A DNA stretch of 64,000 nt from positions 1 to 64,000 of the forward strand of contig CATKFO010000046.1 in the NCBI GenBank assembly GCA_949747515.1, given 5' to 3'. The notes beneath the pieces are model-generated. The model saw only the letters and a list, made by a program, of their open reading frames with translations, was not told the origin of the DNA and searched no databases. Below are positions 1 through 7,297 of the stretch, in pieces. Numbering within the stretch: position 1 is the stretch's first letter; every line of letters begins with the position of its first letter. This stretch comes from an uncultured Eubacteriales bacterium. GTDB taxonomy: Bacteria > Bacillota > Clostridia > Oscillospirales > CAG-272. A program made the translations under genes and the position numbers.

Positions 1-27
1 AACAGCCGCCTTTAATGGCGGCTGTTT
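1..27 (-). terminator. Intrinsic terminator hairpin at window edge
   Basis: A perfect 10-bp inverted repeat (AACAGCCGCC / GGCGGCTGTT) with a 6-nt loop lies 13 bases past the stop of the zinc-ribbon gene on the minus strand. The T-tract that would complete the terminator lies outside the window, so termination is inferred from the stem and its position. Confidence 0.65.
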
Positions 28-39
28 GTCAAGTATATT

Positions 40-519
40 TTATTCGTTATCTTTTCCGTCGTCATTATCTTCTTCAACGCAGTCGCACCCGCGCGAATCT
101 CCGCAGCAACAGGATTCGTCGTTTGAATTGCAATCGCAGGAATCGGCGCAGTCGCTGTTCTTCTCCAGCTTTGCTCCGCACGACGGGCAGAAAGCAAAGT
201 CTTTCGCCACCTCCGCGGAACAGGCCTTACAAATCACCGTTTTTTTTAGACGAGAAAGCTCGTCGCGGTATCCGTCGATATTCGCGCGTATTTTGTCTAC
301 CTGCATAATAAGAGCCGCGATTTCAGCCGTTCTGTCGACGCCTTCGCGCTCGGCGGTATAAAACAGTTTGCCTATATCGGCGAAACATTTTTCCAAATTC
401 GCCTCTTCGCTTCTGATATTAAATTTCAGTTTTGCGATACCCGAAAACTCAGTCGCCTTCTTTGCGGTATAATTCGCAGCGTCGGTCACGCTCTTCTGAA
501 GTTCGTCGAAAAAAGCCAT
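40..519 (-). CDS. Zinc-ribbon protein with cysteine-rich acidic tail
   Basis: This encodes 159 aa of unknown function. Residues 1-92 are predicted helical and probably coiled coil (charged, heptad-like). Residues 97-114 form a zinc ribbon with two CxxC knuckles (C97/C100 and C111/C114). The last 35 residues are acidic and hold eight more cysteines, which is unusual and could bind extra metal. The start is set by a GGAGG five bases upstream. A promoter (TTGACT, 17 bp, TAAAAT) precedes it and a hairpin follows its stop. Small zinc-ribbon proteins of this kind are common in Clostridia and have no assigned role. No transmembrane segment or signal peptide is visible. Confidence 0.8.
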   Translation of the reverse strand: MAFFDELQKSVTDAANYTAKKATEFSGIAKLKFNIRSEEANLEKCFADIGKLFYTAEREGVDRTAEIAALIMQVDKIRANIDGYRDELSRLKKTVICKACSAEVAKDFAFCPSCGAKLEKNSDCADSCDCNSNDESCCCGDSRGCDCVEEDNDDGKDNE

Positions 520-564
520 AAATTCCTCCGTCCCGCCGCTTACGCGGCTTTTGAATTACGTACT

Positions 565-593
565 ATTTTACCATTACATATGGGAAAAGTCAA
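565..593 (-). promoter_or_regulatory. Promoter of the zinc-ribbon gene
   Basis: On the minus strand a TTGACT -35 box (588-593) is followed after 17 bp by a TAAAAT -10 box (565-570) preceded by TGG, an extended -10. A short GCCGC-GTAA-GCGGC hairpin lies between this promoter and the ribosome binding site. Confidence 0.6.
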
Positions 594-638
594 ATGTATT
601 TTCGTTAAATTATTCCGTAACTTTTCCTAAACTATTCG

Positions 639-1994
639 TTAAAGTCCGAGCACGACGCTGGCAATCTTAAAATATACCATAAGGGACAAAGCGTCGACTA
701 TGGTAGTAATAAAGGGGCTGGCCATAACGGCAGGATCAAATCCTATACGCTTAGCCAATATAGGCAGCGATCCTCCGATTAACTTGGCTATCATAACCGT
801 TACTACCAACGTCGTACATACTACCGCGGCCGTGGCAATACCCACGTCGTCTATAAGCGCCATTTTACCGAAATTAACAACGGCAAGCGTCACGCCGCAA
901 AATAGAGCTACTCTAAACTCCTTCCATAATACTCTAAATACGTCGCGCATTTCTATTTCGCCAAGACTGAGACCGCGTATTATAGTAACCGACACCTGAC
1001 CTCCCGCGTTTCCTCCCGTATCCATCAGCATTGGAATAAAAGCGATTAAGGCGGTCTGAGCCGCGAGCGCGTTTTCAAAATGCTGAAGTATCTTGCTTGT
1101 GAAGGTAGCCGACACCATAAGAAGCAAAAGCCATGGAATACGCTTGATCCATGTTTCAACTACGCCGGTTTGCAGATACGGATGATCAGTAGGCGTAATC
1201 GCCGCCATGATCTCTATGTCTTCCGTATCCTCCCTTTCCATAACGTCCATGGCGTCGTCGTACGTTACGATTCCCACAAGCCGATTTTCATTATCCACCA
1301 CGGGAATTGCAAGAAGGTCGTATTTCGAAAGCATTTTCGCTACGATCTCTTTATCTTCGGCCGTAATGACTCTGATTATCTGGGTCTCCATTAAATCTCC
1401 GACCGTAGCGTCGTCGTCCGCCGTAATAATATCTTTAACGGTAATTACTCCGATAAGCCGCCGAGATTCGTCCGTAACATAACAAGTATATATTGTCTCC
1501 TTGTCAACGCCCGTACGTTTTATATTTTTAAATACGTCCTCCGCCGTCATAGAAGCCTTTAGTTCCACAAACTCCGTCGTCATTATCGTACCCGCGCTGT
1601 TTTTCGGGTAATCGAGAATCTGGTTTATTATCATACGTTTTTCAGGTTCCGCATGACTTAATATTCTCTTCACTACGTTCGCAGGCATTTCTTCTATAAG
1701 ATCAACCGTGTCGTCCACAAATAATTCGTCTATGACCTCGTTAAGCTCCGTGTCGCTGAACGCCGATATCAAAATTTCCTGATGGTCGCTGTCAAGCTCG
1801 ACAAAACATTCGGCGGCAAATTCTTTCGGCAATATTCTGAAAAGGAGCGGTATTTTCTCTTCCGATATCTCGTCGAGTATTCCGGCGGCGTCAACAGGTT
1901 CATAATCGCACATAATACTTCGCAACTCGCGATATCTCTTTTCGTTAAGCAGTTCTTCAATCTTTTCCGCAGCTTGTCTGATATCGGTTATCAT
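639..1994 (-). CDS. mgtE: Magnesium transporter MgtE
   Basis: This is an inner-membrane Mg2+ channel of the MgtE/SLC41 family, 451 aa from the chosen start. The N-terminal superhelical domain (about 20-130) is followed by two CBS domains (about 135-255), the Mg2+-sensing gate in this family, and five transmembrane helices (about 285-450). The pore motif MDTGGNAGGQ and the last-helix DPAVMASPF motif are present. The start at 1994 is preferred to an ATG at 2015 because AAAGGAG sits 8 bases upstream of it and no site precedes the longer form. It lies 48 bp downstream of rpe, probably in one transcript. No M-box riboswitch fits in that gap. Confidence 0.95.
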   Translation of the reverse strand: MITDIRQAAEKIEELLNEKRYRELRSIMCDYEPVDAAGILDEISEEKIPLLFRILPKEFAAECFVELDSDHQEILISAFSDTELNEVIDELFVDDTVDLIEEMPANVVKRILSHAEPEKRMIINQILDYPKNSAGTIMTTEFVELKASMTAEDVFKNIKRTGVDKETIYTCYVTDESRRLIGVITVKDIITADDDATVGDLMETQIIRVITAEDKEIVAKMLSKYDLLAIPVVDNENRLVGIVTYDDAMDVMEREDTEDIEIMAAITPTDHPYLQTGVVETWIKRIPWLLLLMVSATFTSKILQHFENALAAQTALIAFIPMLMDTGGNAGGQVSVTIIRGLSLGEIEMRDVFRVLWKEFRVALFCGVTLAVVNFGKMALIDDVGIATAAVVCTTLVVTVMIAKLIGGSLPILAKRIGFDPAVMASPFITTIVDALSLMVYFKIASVVLGL

Positions 1995-2042
1995 CAGTCT
2001 CGCTCCTTTCTTCATTGTTTTTATTTTAATTTATAATATATG

Positions 2043-2717
2043 TTACCGACTTTCCGCCAGCCTCCTTAATTCGGCGCAGGCGGATTTTCTGTTCTCTGCT
2101 CCGAAAAACGCGGTGCCGATTACGAAATTATCCGCTCCCGCCTCGGAGCATAGCCGGATTGTAGAAGGAGATATTCCCCCGTCGACCTGAACTGAAACGA
2201 ATCTGTTCTCTCCGTCGGCCATGCGCCGCAAATCGCTTATTTTAGACAACATGTCGGACATAAATTTCTGTCCGCCGAAGCCAGGCTCCACGGTCATACA
2301 AAGAAGCATATCGCAAACGTCGAGGTATTCTTCCGCCGCCGAAGCCGAAAATTTAGGCCTTAGGGCTATTCCGGCTTTCATTCCGGCCTTTTTTATACGC
2401 TCTAACGTATCCCGAACTATGGACGGTTCGTCAAAATCCGTATGGACTGTTACCGATTCCACTCCGGCGGCGGCAAGAACGTCTATATACGAGTACGGCT
2501 TCTTTATCATAAGATGCGCGTCGACAGGTATTGCGCTAATAGATTTTATTTTTTTTATGATGTCAAATCCAAAGCTGATATTGGGAACGTATACGCCGTC
2601 CATAACGTCGGCGTGAAATACGTCGGCTCCGGCTTCTACAGCCGAAGAAATTTCATCCTCAAGGCAAAGAAAATCACATGCTAAAAGGGACGGCGATATT
2701 GTTATTTTTCTATTCAT
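2043..2717 (-). CDS. rpe: Ribulose-phosphate 3-epimerase
   Basis: Interconverts ribulose 5-phosphate and xylulose 5-phosphate in the pentose phosphate pathway. The 224-aa protein is full length for this TIM barrel. Recognisable motifs are SPSLLACDF at the N-terminus, the metal and catalytic segments HADVMDGVYVPN and DAHLMI, the phosphate loop PGFGGQKF, and VDGGI near the C-terminus. A longer open frame to 2879 exists, but GGAGG is 5 bases upstream of the ATG at 2717 and conserved sequence begins there. It is followed by mgtE on the same strand. Confidence 0.95.
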   Translation of the reverse strand: MNRKITISPSLLACDFLCLEDEISSAVEAGADVFHADVMDGVYVPNISFGFDIIKKIKSISAIPVDAHLMIKKPYSYIDVLAAAGVESVTVHTDFDEPSIVRDTLERIKKAGMKAGIALRPKFSASAAEEYLDVCDMLLCMTVEPGFGGQKFMSDMLSKISDLRRMADGENRFVSVQVDGGISPSTIRLCSEAGADNFVIGTAFFGAENRKSACAELRRLAESR

Positions 2718-3146
2718 TTTTTCCTCCGTTTCGATTTCGTCTTCAAAATTATTAAGGATTAAACAGCGTGCAAAAATAAAACGCAAAAACTTTTTCTGCT
2801 TGTTTGTCGTTGGATTCAAGCCAAAAGAGCTTATGTTTTTTAGAACTAACGGAGCCGCTCGGCGCGCAACTTTCCGCATGAATATTTCGGCCAGTGTCCG
2901 ATTAAATATTTCGTCATATTATATTATTGAGCGGTCGACGCTCTCAAACCAGTACTCGCCGTGAAGAAAAGCGCAAGGAAGATCAAAATAAAGGACGTAT
3001 GGATATCGCGCGGCCTTCACGGCTTTATATATTCGGACGTTTCCGTTTCTCAGAAGCGTCCGATTTGTTTTTTGGTAAAACAAGGTAAGCGAGCGCGATC
3101 GTGATTTTGACGTCTTAGAGCGGCGTTTTTATGTCTGTTCCGATTC
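2718..3146. other. Gene-free region with structured DNA
   Basis: No supported gene lies between rpe and ispF. On the plus strand a 9-bp perfect inverted repeat (GCCGTGAAG 2958-2966 / CTTCACGGC 3015-3023) is followed by a hairpin with TCGGACG / CGTCCGA arms (3033-3062) and a T-rich tail. This resembles a small structured RNA with a terminator, but no promoter was clear, so it is listed only as structure. Confidence 0.35.
3033..3072 (+). terminator. Terminator-like hairpin without an upstream gene
   Basis: A 7-bp stem (TCGGACG / CGTCCGA) is followed by TTTGTTTTTT on the plus strand. There is no plus-strand gene upstream. On the minus strand, where ispF ends, the tail is not T-rich. It may end an unannotated plus-strand transcript. 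Confidence 0.4.
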
Positions 3147-3617
3147 TTATTCTTCTAGCAAAACTACGGCGTGCGCCGATATTCCCTCGCACCGGCCTGT
3201 AAAACCCATCTTCTCTTCCGTCGTAGCTTTGACGTTAATTCTGTCCCGCTCGACGCCGAGTATCTCCGCCAGAGAAGCTCTCATGTCGTCAATATATGAC
3301 GATAGTTTCGGACGCTGAGCAATAACGGTGCAATCTGCAAAGGATATTTTCAGTCCCCGCTTTTCAGCCATCTCAGCCGCGCTCTTTAATATCTCGGAAC
3401 TGTCCATATTCAAAGTCTCATCAGACGTGTCGGGAAAATAAAATCCTATGTCGCGCAGTCCGGAGGCTCCGAGAATCGCGTCGGCAAGCGCGTGAATAAG
3501 AACGTCGCCGTCAGAGTGAGCTTTCAGACCAAAGTCAGAGCTTATCTTAACTCCTCCGAGCGTCATTTTTTTTCCGGGCTCAATTCTATGAGCGTCGTAG
3601 CCGTGACCTATTCTCAT
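3147..3617 (-). CDS. ispF: 2-C-methyl-D-erythritol 2,4-cyclodiphosphate synthase
   Basis: Catalyses the fifth step of the MEP isoprenoid pathway, converting CDP-methylerythritol 2-phosphate to the cyclic diphosphate with release of CMP. The 156-aa length is typical. The zinc ligands D8 and H10 lie in the N-terminal GHGYDAHR, and the third in the AHSDGDVLIHAL segment. The TTEEKMGFTGRCEGISAHAV motif near the C-terminus is characteristic. It overlaps ispD by 4 bases, so the two consecutive or adjacent pathway enzymes are translationally coupled. Confidence 0.97.
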   Translation of the reverse strand: MRIGHGYDAHRIEPGKKMTLGGVKISSDFGLKAHSDGDVLIHALADAILGASGLRDIGFYFPDTSDETLNMDSSEILKSAAEMAEKRGLKISFADCTVIAQRPKLSSYIDDMRASLAEILGVERDRINVKATTEEKMGFTGRCEGISAHAVVLLEE

Positions 3618-4351
3618 ACGTTATCCTCCTCTATTTCGCCGCGCTTCATTATATCGCGATACCTAAGTATTGCCTCCGCGATTATCCTATCCTCGGGATA
3701 CGTAAGCTTAATATTTTCGCGCCCGCAGTCTACGGCTTTAACCTTAAATCCAAGTCTCTCTACAAGCATGCAATCGTCCGTGACCGTAACGCCGTCTTTT
3801 TCAGCAGAATAAACTCCCGCTCTGTACATATCGGCCATAAACGCCTGTGGAGTTTTCATAAGCCACGCAGTATCCCTGTCTATCGTATTTATTATCATAC
3901 CGTCGCAGTCCGCTTCCTTAATTGTATCGACAGCCCTCTCCGCCGCCGCGGCCGCTCCATTCGCAAACGCTTCTCTAAGCACGCTTTCAATTATATCGGC
4001 AGTCACAAGACAGCGCGCGCCGTCGTGCACCGCCACGAAATCAGAGGACTCGTCTACAAGATCAAGTCCGGCCATAGCCGACTTTTGCCTTGTTTCGCCA
4101 CCGGCCGTCACATGAGTCAATTTTTTTATGTTCCCTTCGAGTAAACGTCGGCAATATTCTATGTCCTCCTCTCCGGTAACTACAATGATCTCATCGACAA
4201 GAGCGCACTTTTCAAATTCGGCGGCGCATCTGACTATCGCCGGTATTCCGCCGACAGAAATAAACTGTTTTTTTATAGTTTCTAACCTATCTCCGGTTCC
4301 AATCCGGAACCTATCTCCGGTTCCGGAGGCTAAAATTATAGCGCTAACCAT
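3614..4351 (-). CDS. ispD: 2-C-methyl-D-erythritol 4-phosphate cytidylyltransferase
   Basis: Transfers CMP from CTP to methylerythritol 4-phosphate in the MEP pathway. The fold starts with VSAIILASGTG, the CTP-binding loop, and includes VAVHDGARC and the C-terminal TDDCMLVERLG. The start is uncertain. Homology favours the ATG at 4351, which has only a weak AGAGAG upstream, whereas an in-frame TTG at 4405 has a good GGGAG and would add 18 residues. The CTP loop carries an in-frame 8-residue duplication (GTGDRFRI then GTGDRLET) from a 24-bp tandem repeat at 4284-4324. With one unit removed, the spacing to the KKQF motif matches the family. Whether it affects activity is unknown. Confidence 0.93.
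   Translation of the reverse strand: MVSAIILASGTGDRFRIGTGDRLETIKKQFISVGGIPAIVRCAAEFEKCALVDEIIVVTGEEDIEYCRRLLEGNIKKLTHVTAGGETRQKSAMAGLDLVDESSDFVAVHDGARCLVTADIIESVLREAFANGAAAAAERAVDTIKEADCDGMIINTIDRDTAWLMKTPQAFMADMYRAGVYSAEKDGVTVTDDCMLVERLGFKVKAVDCGRENIKLTYPEDRIIAEAILRYRDIMKRGEIEEDNV
4284..4324 (-). repeat. 24-bp in-frame tandem duplication inside ispD
   Basis: A 17-bp sequence occurs twice without mismatch at 4284-4300 and 4308-4324, separated by 7 bases, giving a 24-bp period. It falls in the glycine-rich CTP-binding loop of ispD and adds eight residues without shifting the frame. Replication slippage is the simplest origin. Confidence 0.85.
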
Positions 4352-4408
4352 TTTTTTTCTCTCTAAAGCGGCCGAAGCCCGCTTGAATATTTCAGAAATT
4401 CTCAAATA

Positions 4409-4575
4409 AATGCTCTCCCTCGTACAAAAAACGTCGTCTGTAAAAATATATCGCTCTCGAAAATCAACGCGTTTTTAAGCGATAACTTCATCGTATGCGA
4501 TCAAATTGACTCTCACGGCAAACTCGATTATCTTGTAGGAAAATTATATTTTTATCGTCTGACATCGTTATTTTA
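4409..4575. other. Leader between repeat copy 1 and ispD
   Basis: This is AT-rich sequence with no supported gene. If transcription begins at the -10 box ending repeat copy 1, it would be the ispD 5' leader. No riboswitch or strong hairpin was recognised. The stretch from 4709 to 4804 upstream of the oxidoreductase gene also shows no convincing promoter. Confidence 0.3.
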
Positions 4576-4708
4576 ATTATATCATAAAGAAAAAATGTTT
4601 GATCGCAACGGAGTTTTTTCGAAACCGCCAATTATGCCGCCGCGCTCTGCGCTGGAGCGGCGAAGACGCGAAACTTACGCGGTAATGTTTCCTCGAAATA
4701 TTATACCA
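4576..4708 (-). repeat. Dispersed intergenic repeat, copy 1
   Basis: This is one of three copies of a 129-133 bp element in the window (others at 13609-13737 plus and 52360-52492 minus). Read on the minus strand it begins TGGTATAAT, continues through GAAACATTACCGCGTAAG, a GC-rich block with CGCCGC / GCGGCG arms, GGCATAATTG and GAAAAAAC, then CAAACATTTTTTCTTTATGA, and ends at a second TATAAT. Both TATAAT boxes are preceded by TG-type extended -10 bases. This copy lies upstream of ispD in the same orientation and so may supply its promoter and leader. Confidence 0.7.
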
Positions 4709-4804
4709 CAAATAATGTTAATAATAAAGTATATTTTACGTATAGCTGACATAATCGGCATATAGTCTGGAAACAATAACAAAAAAGTAATGGAGAAGTA
4801 AGAA

Positions 4805-6247
4805 ATGAATACGATTTGGAACACGACGGCTGAAAGACCGGAATTTTCTCCGCTCAGAGGAGACGTTTCCGCAGACGCGGCCGTTATAGGAGGGGGACTT
4901 TGCGGCGTACTTACCGCATATATGCTGAAAAAGAAAGGCTTCGACGTCGTATTGCTTGAAGCGGATCTTATAGGACGCGGACAGTCTTCCGCCACGACTG
5001 CGAAAATAACCGTAGCGCAGGGACTAACTTACAGCCGTCTTGAAGACGCTCTTGGAGAAGAATTTTCGCGTGCGTTCGCGCTTATATCTGCGGCGGCTAT
5101 AGAAGAGTACGACGATTTGATAAAGCGGGAAAACATCGACTGTGAATTTGAAAGAATTCCCGCATATCTTTACGCCGTACACGGAGAAAGGTTGATTAAT
5201 AAAGAAATAGCCGCGGCTCGAAGAGCCGGTCTCAACGTAAAACCAGCCGACGTATCAAAGCTAGAGATTCCAGCTTACGCCGCCGCTGAATTTCCGTCTC
5301 AGGCGCAGTTTCATCCTCTAAAATTTATATACGCTCTTGCAAACAGACTTAAAATATATGAAAAAACGCGAGTTGAAAAAGTCGAAAATGGAAAGCTCGT
5401 AACAAACGGAGGATTGGTTTCGGCAAAATATATAGTATGCGCGACTAATTTTCCCGCTTTAGGAACTCTTAGAGGAGGCTACTTCGCTAAGCTTCACAGA
5501 GAAGTAGCCCATGCAGTCTCGCTTTCCGCGACAAGTTCGCTCGACGGAATGTACGTTGGAGTAGACGGCGGGTACAATTATCGAAGTTTCGGCGATCATA
5601 TCATCGTATCCGGAGAGAGCCATGTCAGCGGCCTCGGCGTAGGCGGAGCGTATGAAAAACTCATATCCTCGGCTAAAAAAATCTTTCCCGACGCAAAAGA
5701 AGAGCTGTCCTGGTCGGCGGAAGATTCGGTAACTCTCGACGGTATTCCCTATATAGGAAAATATAACTCCCGAAGCTCTTCAGTATATACCGCGGCGGGG
5801 TTTGGAAAATGGGGAATGACGGCGTCAATGTCGGCCGCCGTAACTGTTACAGATCTGATATGCGGCAAGAAAACTCCTGCTTCTGTTCTCTTTGATCCGT
5901 CGAGAAAGACGCTCCGAGCGTCCGCAGAAGAATTTTCCGCTATGTCCGCCAGAACGGCTAAAGGTATATCCTCCAGATACTTCAAGGTTCCCGAAAGAGA
6001 GCTGTCCGAAATCGGAAAAAACGACGGCGGAATAGTAAAGTATCTCGGAAGAAAGGCAGGAGCGTACAGGGACGAGGACGGAAAAATATATTTGGTGGAT
6101 CCCAAATGCCCTCATTTAGGATGCGAGTTAAGCTGGAACGGCGACGACCGCACCTGGGACTGTCCATGTCACGGATCGCGTTTTACTTTTGAAGGAAAAA
6201 TGATAACCGGTCCCGCCGACGCGTCGATAAGTATTAAAAAAATATAA
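4805..6247 (+). CDS. FAD-dependent oxidoreductase fused to a Rieske domain
   Basis: The 480-aa protein joins a DAO-type FAD oxidoreductase (about 1-370; Rossmann motif AAVIGGGLCG) to a C-terminal Rieske [2Fe-2S] domain. The cluster ligands are visible as C435-P-H437 and C453-x-x-H456, with the canonical 15-residue gap. The substrate is unknown. Related proteins in Bacillota and Actinobacteria have the same domain order and are usually called FAD-dependent oxidoreductase with Rieske domain. No signal peptide is present, so it is probably cytoplasmic. GGAG lies 9 bases before the ATG. It stands alone, with a promoter for the next gene immediately downstream. Confidence 0.9.
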   Translation: MNTIWNTTAERPEFSPLRGDVSADAAVIGGGLCGVLTAYMLKKKGFDVVLLEADLIGRGQSSATTAKITVAQGLTYSRLEDALGEEFSRAFALISAAAIEEYDDLIKRENIDCEFERIPAYLYAVHGERLINKEIAAARRAGLNVKPADVSKLEIPAYAAAEFPSQAQFHPLKFIYALANRLKIYEKTRVEKVENGKLVTNGGLVSAKYIVCATNFPALGTLRGGYFAKLHREVAHAVSLSATSSLDGMYVGVDGGYNYRSFGDHIIVSGESHVSGLGVGGAYEKLISSAKKIFPDAKEELSWSAEDSVTLDGIPYIGKYNSRSSSVYTAAGFGKWGMTASMSAAVTVTDLICGKKTPASVLFDPSRKTLRASAEEFSAMSARTAKGISSRYFKVPERELSEIGKNDGGIVKYLGRKAGAYRDEDGKIYLVDPKCPHLGCELSWNGDDRTWDCPCHGSRFTFEGKMITGPADASISIKKI

Positions 6248-6256
6248 CTATAGCGC

Positions 6257-6285
6257 TTGACATTTTATTTTCCTAATAGTATAAT
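6257..6285 (+). promoter_or_regulatory. Promoter of the AbrB-like/ABC operon
   Basis: A consensus sigma-A promoter: TTGACA (6257-6262), 17 bp, TATAAT (6280-6285). It starts within 10 bases of the preceding gene's stop. Confidence 0.85.
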
Positions 6286-6305
6286 TTATTATATAAGTTA
6301 TATTA

Positions 6306-6321
6306 GTATGATTTGTCATAC
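6306..6321 (+). promoter_or_regulatory. Candidate operator palindrome
   Basis: A perfect 6-4-6 inverted repeat (GTATGA-TTTG-TCATAC) lies just downstream of the -10 box and 18 bases before the regulator gene. Its position fits a repressor site, possibly for autoregulation by the adjacent AbrB-like protein. Binding is inferred only from the location and symmetry. Confidence 0.45.
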
Positions 6322-6338
6322 GGATTGGGAAATTAAAA

Positions 6339-6563
6339 ATGAAACGCGACGGAAAACTTATGTCTACCGTTAAAGTAGGCGAAAAAGGACAATTCGTAAT
6401 TCCAAAGGAAATGAGAGAGATGTTCGGCATAGAAGCCGGAGACACGTTACTGCTTTTAGCGGATAGAGAACGCGGAATAGCCATCGTTAGAAACGAGGAT
6501 TATCTAAACTTTGCCGAAGCGATATTTAAAGCTCAAAACGACGGAGAGGGCGCTAAAAGATGA
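6339..6563 (+). CDS. AbrB/MazE/SpoVT-family DNA-binding protein
   Basis: The 74-aa protein has a single swapped-hairpin AbrB domain (about 8-55), with the family signature VKVGEKGQFVIPKEMRE and GIEAGDTLLLL. It most likely binds DNA as a dimer or tetramer and regulates its own operon. The first ATG is used because related proteins begin with a similar MK-x-x-GK segment. It overlaps the downstream ABC ATPase gene by 4 bases, and both sit behind a strong promoter and a palindrome. Such small regulators are often found with ABC exporter pairs in Clostridia. Confidence 0.88.
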   Translation: MKRDGKLMSTVKVGEKGQFVIPKEMREMFGIEAGDTLLLLADRERGIAIVRNEDYLNFAEAIFKAQNDGEGAKR

Positions 6564-7297
6564 ACGCTGTTGAAGTAACCGGACTAACAAAACGGTTCAG
6601 AGATAAGCTCGCTGTAAACGGTATTTCCTTAAGCGTAAAAAAAGGCGAAATACTTGCTTTGCTGGGCGTCAACGGAGCCGGAAAAACTACTACGATAAAT
6701 ATTTTAACAGGCCTTCTTTCACCGGAAAGCGGAGATGTAAAAATTCTCTCCTGTCCTCTAAGTAAGCTCCGCGAAATAAAAAAGAAAATAAACGTTTCAA
6801 CGCAGGAAAGCGCGGTATCGCCCTCTCTTACAGTAATTGAAAATTTAACGTTTATGTGCGGAATATACGGTCTTGACAAAAAAGAAGCAAAAAAACGAGT
6901 CGATCGTCTTATAGACGAATTTAATATGAAAGAATTTGAAAAAAGGCGAGCAAAACGACTATCGGGCGGAGAATTGAGAAGACTGTCTATCGCAATGGCT
7001 CTCGTCAACGAACCGGAGCTTTTATTTCTCGACGAACCAACTATTGGAGTCGACGTTCTGTCGCGCCGAGAATTGCATCGATCTATTAAAGCGCTCAAAG
7101 GAAAGACAACGGTGATTTTGACGACTCATTACATCGAGGAAGCTGAGGAATTGGCGGACAATGTTTTTGTTATGTCGAAAGGACGGAGCGTCGCGGAAGG
7201 CTCTCCCGCCGAATTGATAAAGCGCGTCGGCGCTTCGTCGCTCGAAGAAGCATTTGTTACTTTGGTCGAAAGCTATGAAAAGGAGTTTTCAATATGA
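6560..7297 (+). CDS. ABC transporter ATP-binding protein
   Basis: This is a 245-aa nucleotide-binding subunit of an ABC-2 type exporter. Visible motifs are Walker A (LGVNGAGKTTT), a Q-loop around STQES, the signature LSGGELRR, Walker B (LLFLDEPTIGVD) and the switch histidine in LTTHYIEEAEEL. The GVD after Walker B is typical of the drug/daunorubicin exporter class. It overlaps the regulator upstream and the permease downstream by 4 bases each, so the three genes form one coupled operon. The substrate cannot be read from the sequence. Confidence 0.95.
   Translation: MNAVEVTGLTKRFRDKLAVNGISLSVKKGEILALLGVNGAGKTTTINILTGLLSPESGDVKILSCPLSKLREIKKKINVSTQESAVSPSLTVIENLTFMCGIYGLDKKEAKKRVDRLIDEFNMKEFEKRRAKRLSGGELRRLSIAMALVNEPELLFLDEPTIGVDVLSRRELHRSIKALKGKTTVILTTHYIEEAEELADNVFVMSKGRSVAEGSPAELIKRVGASSLEEAFVTLVESYEKEFSI

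Noticed and set aside
1995-2042. M-box magnesium riboswitch before mgtE
   Set aside because: The gap from rpe is only 48 bp, too short for the structure.
2880-3146. Terminator of ispDF in the intergenic region
   Set aside because: The hairpin at 3033-3062 has its T-run on the plus strand, the wrong side for the minus-strand ispDF transcript.
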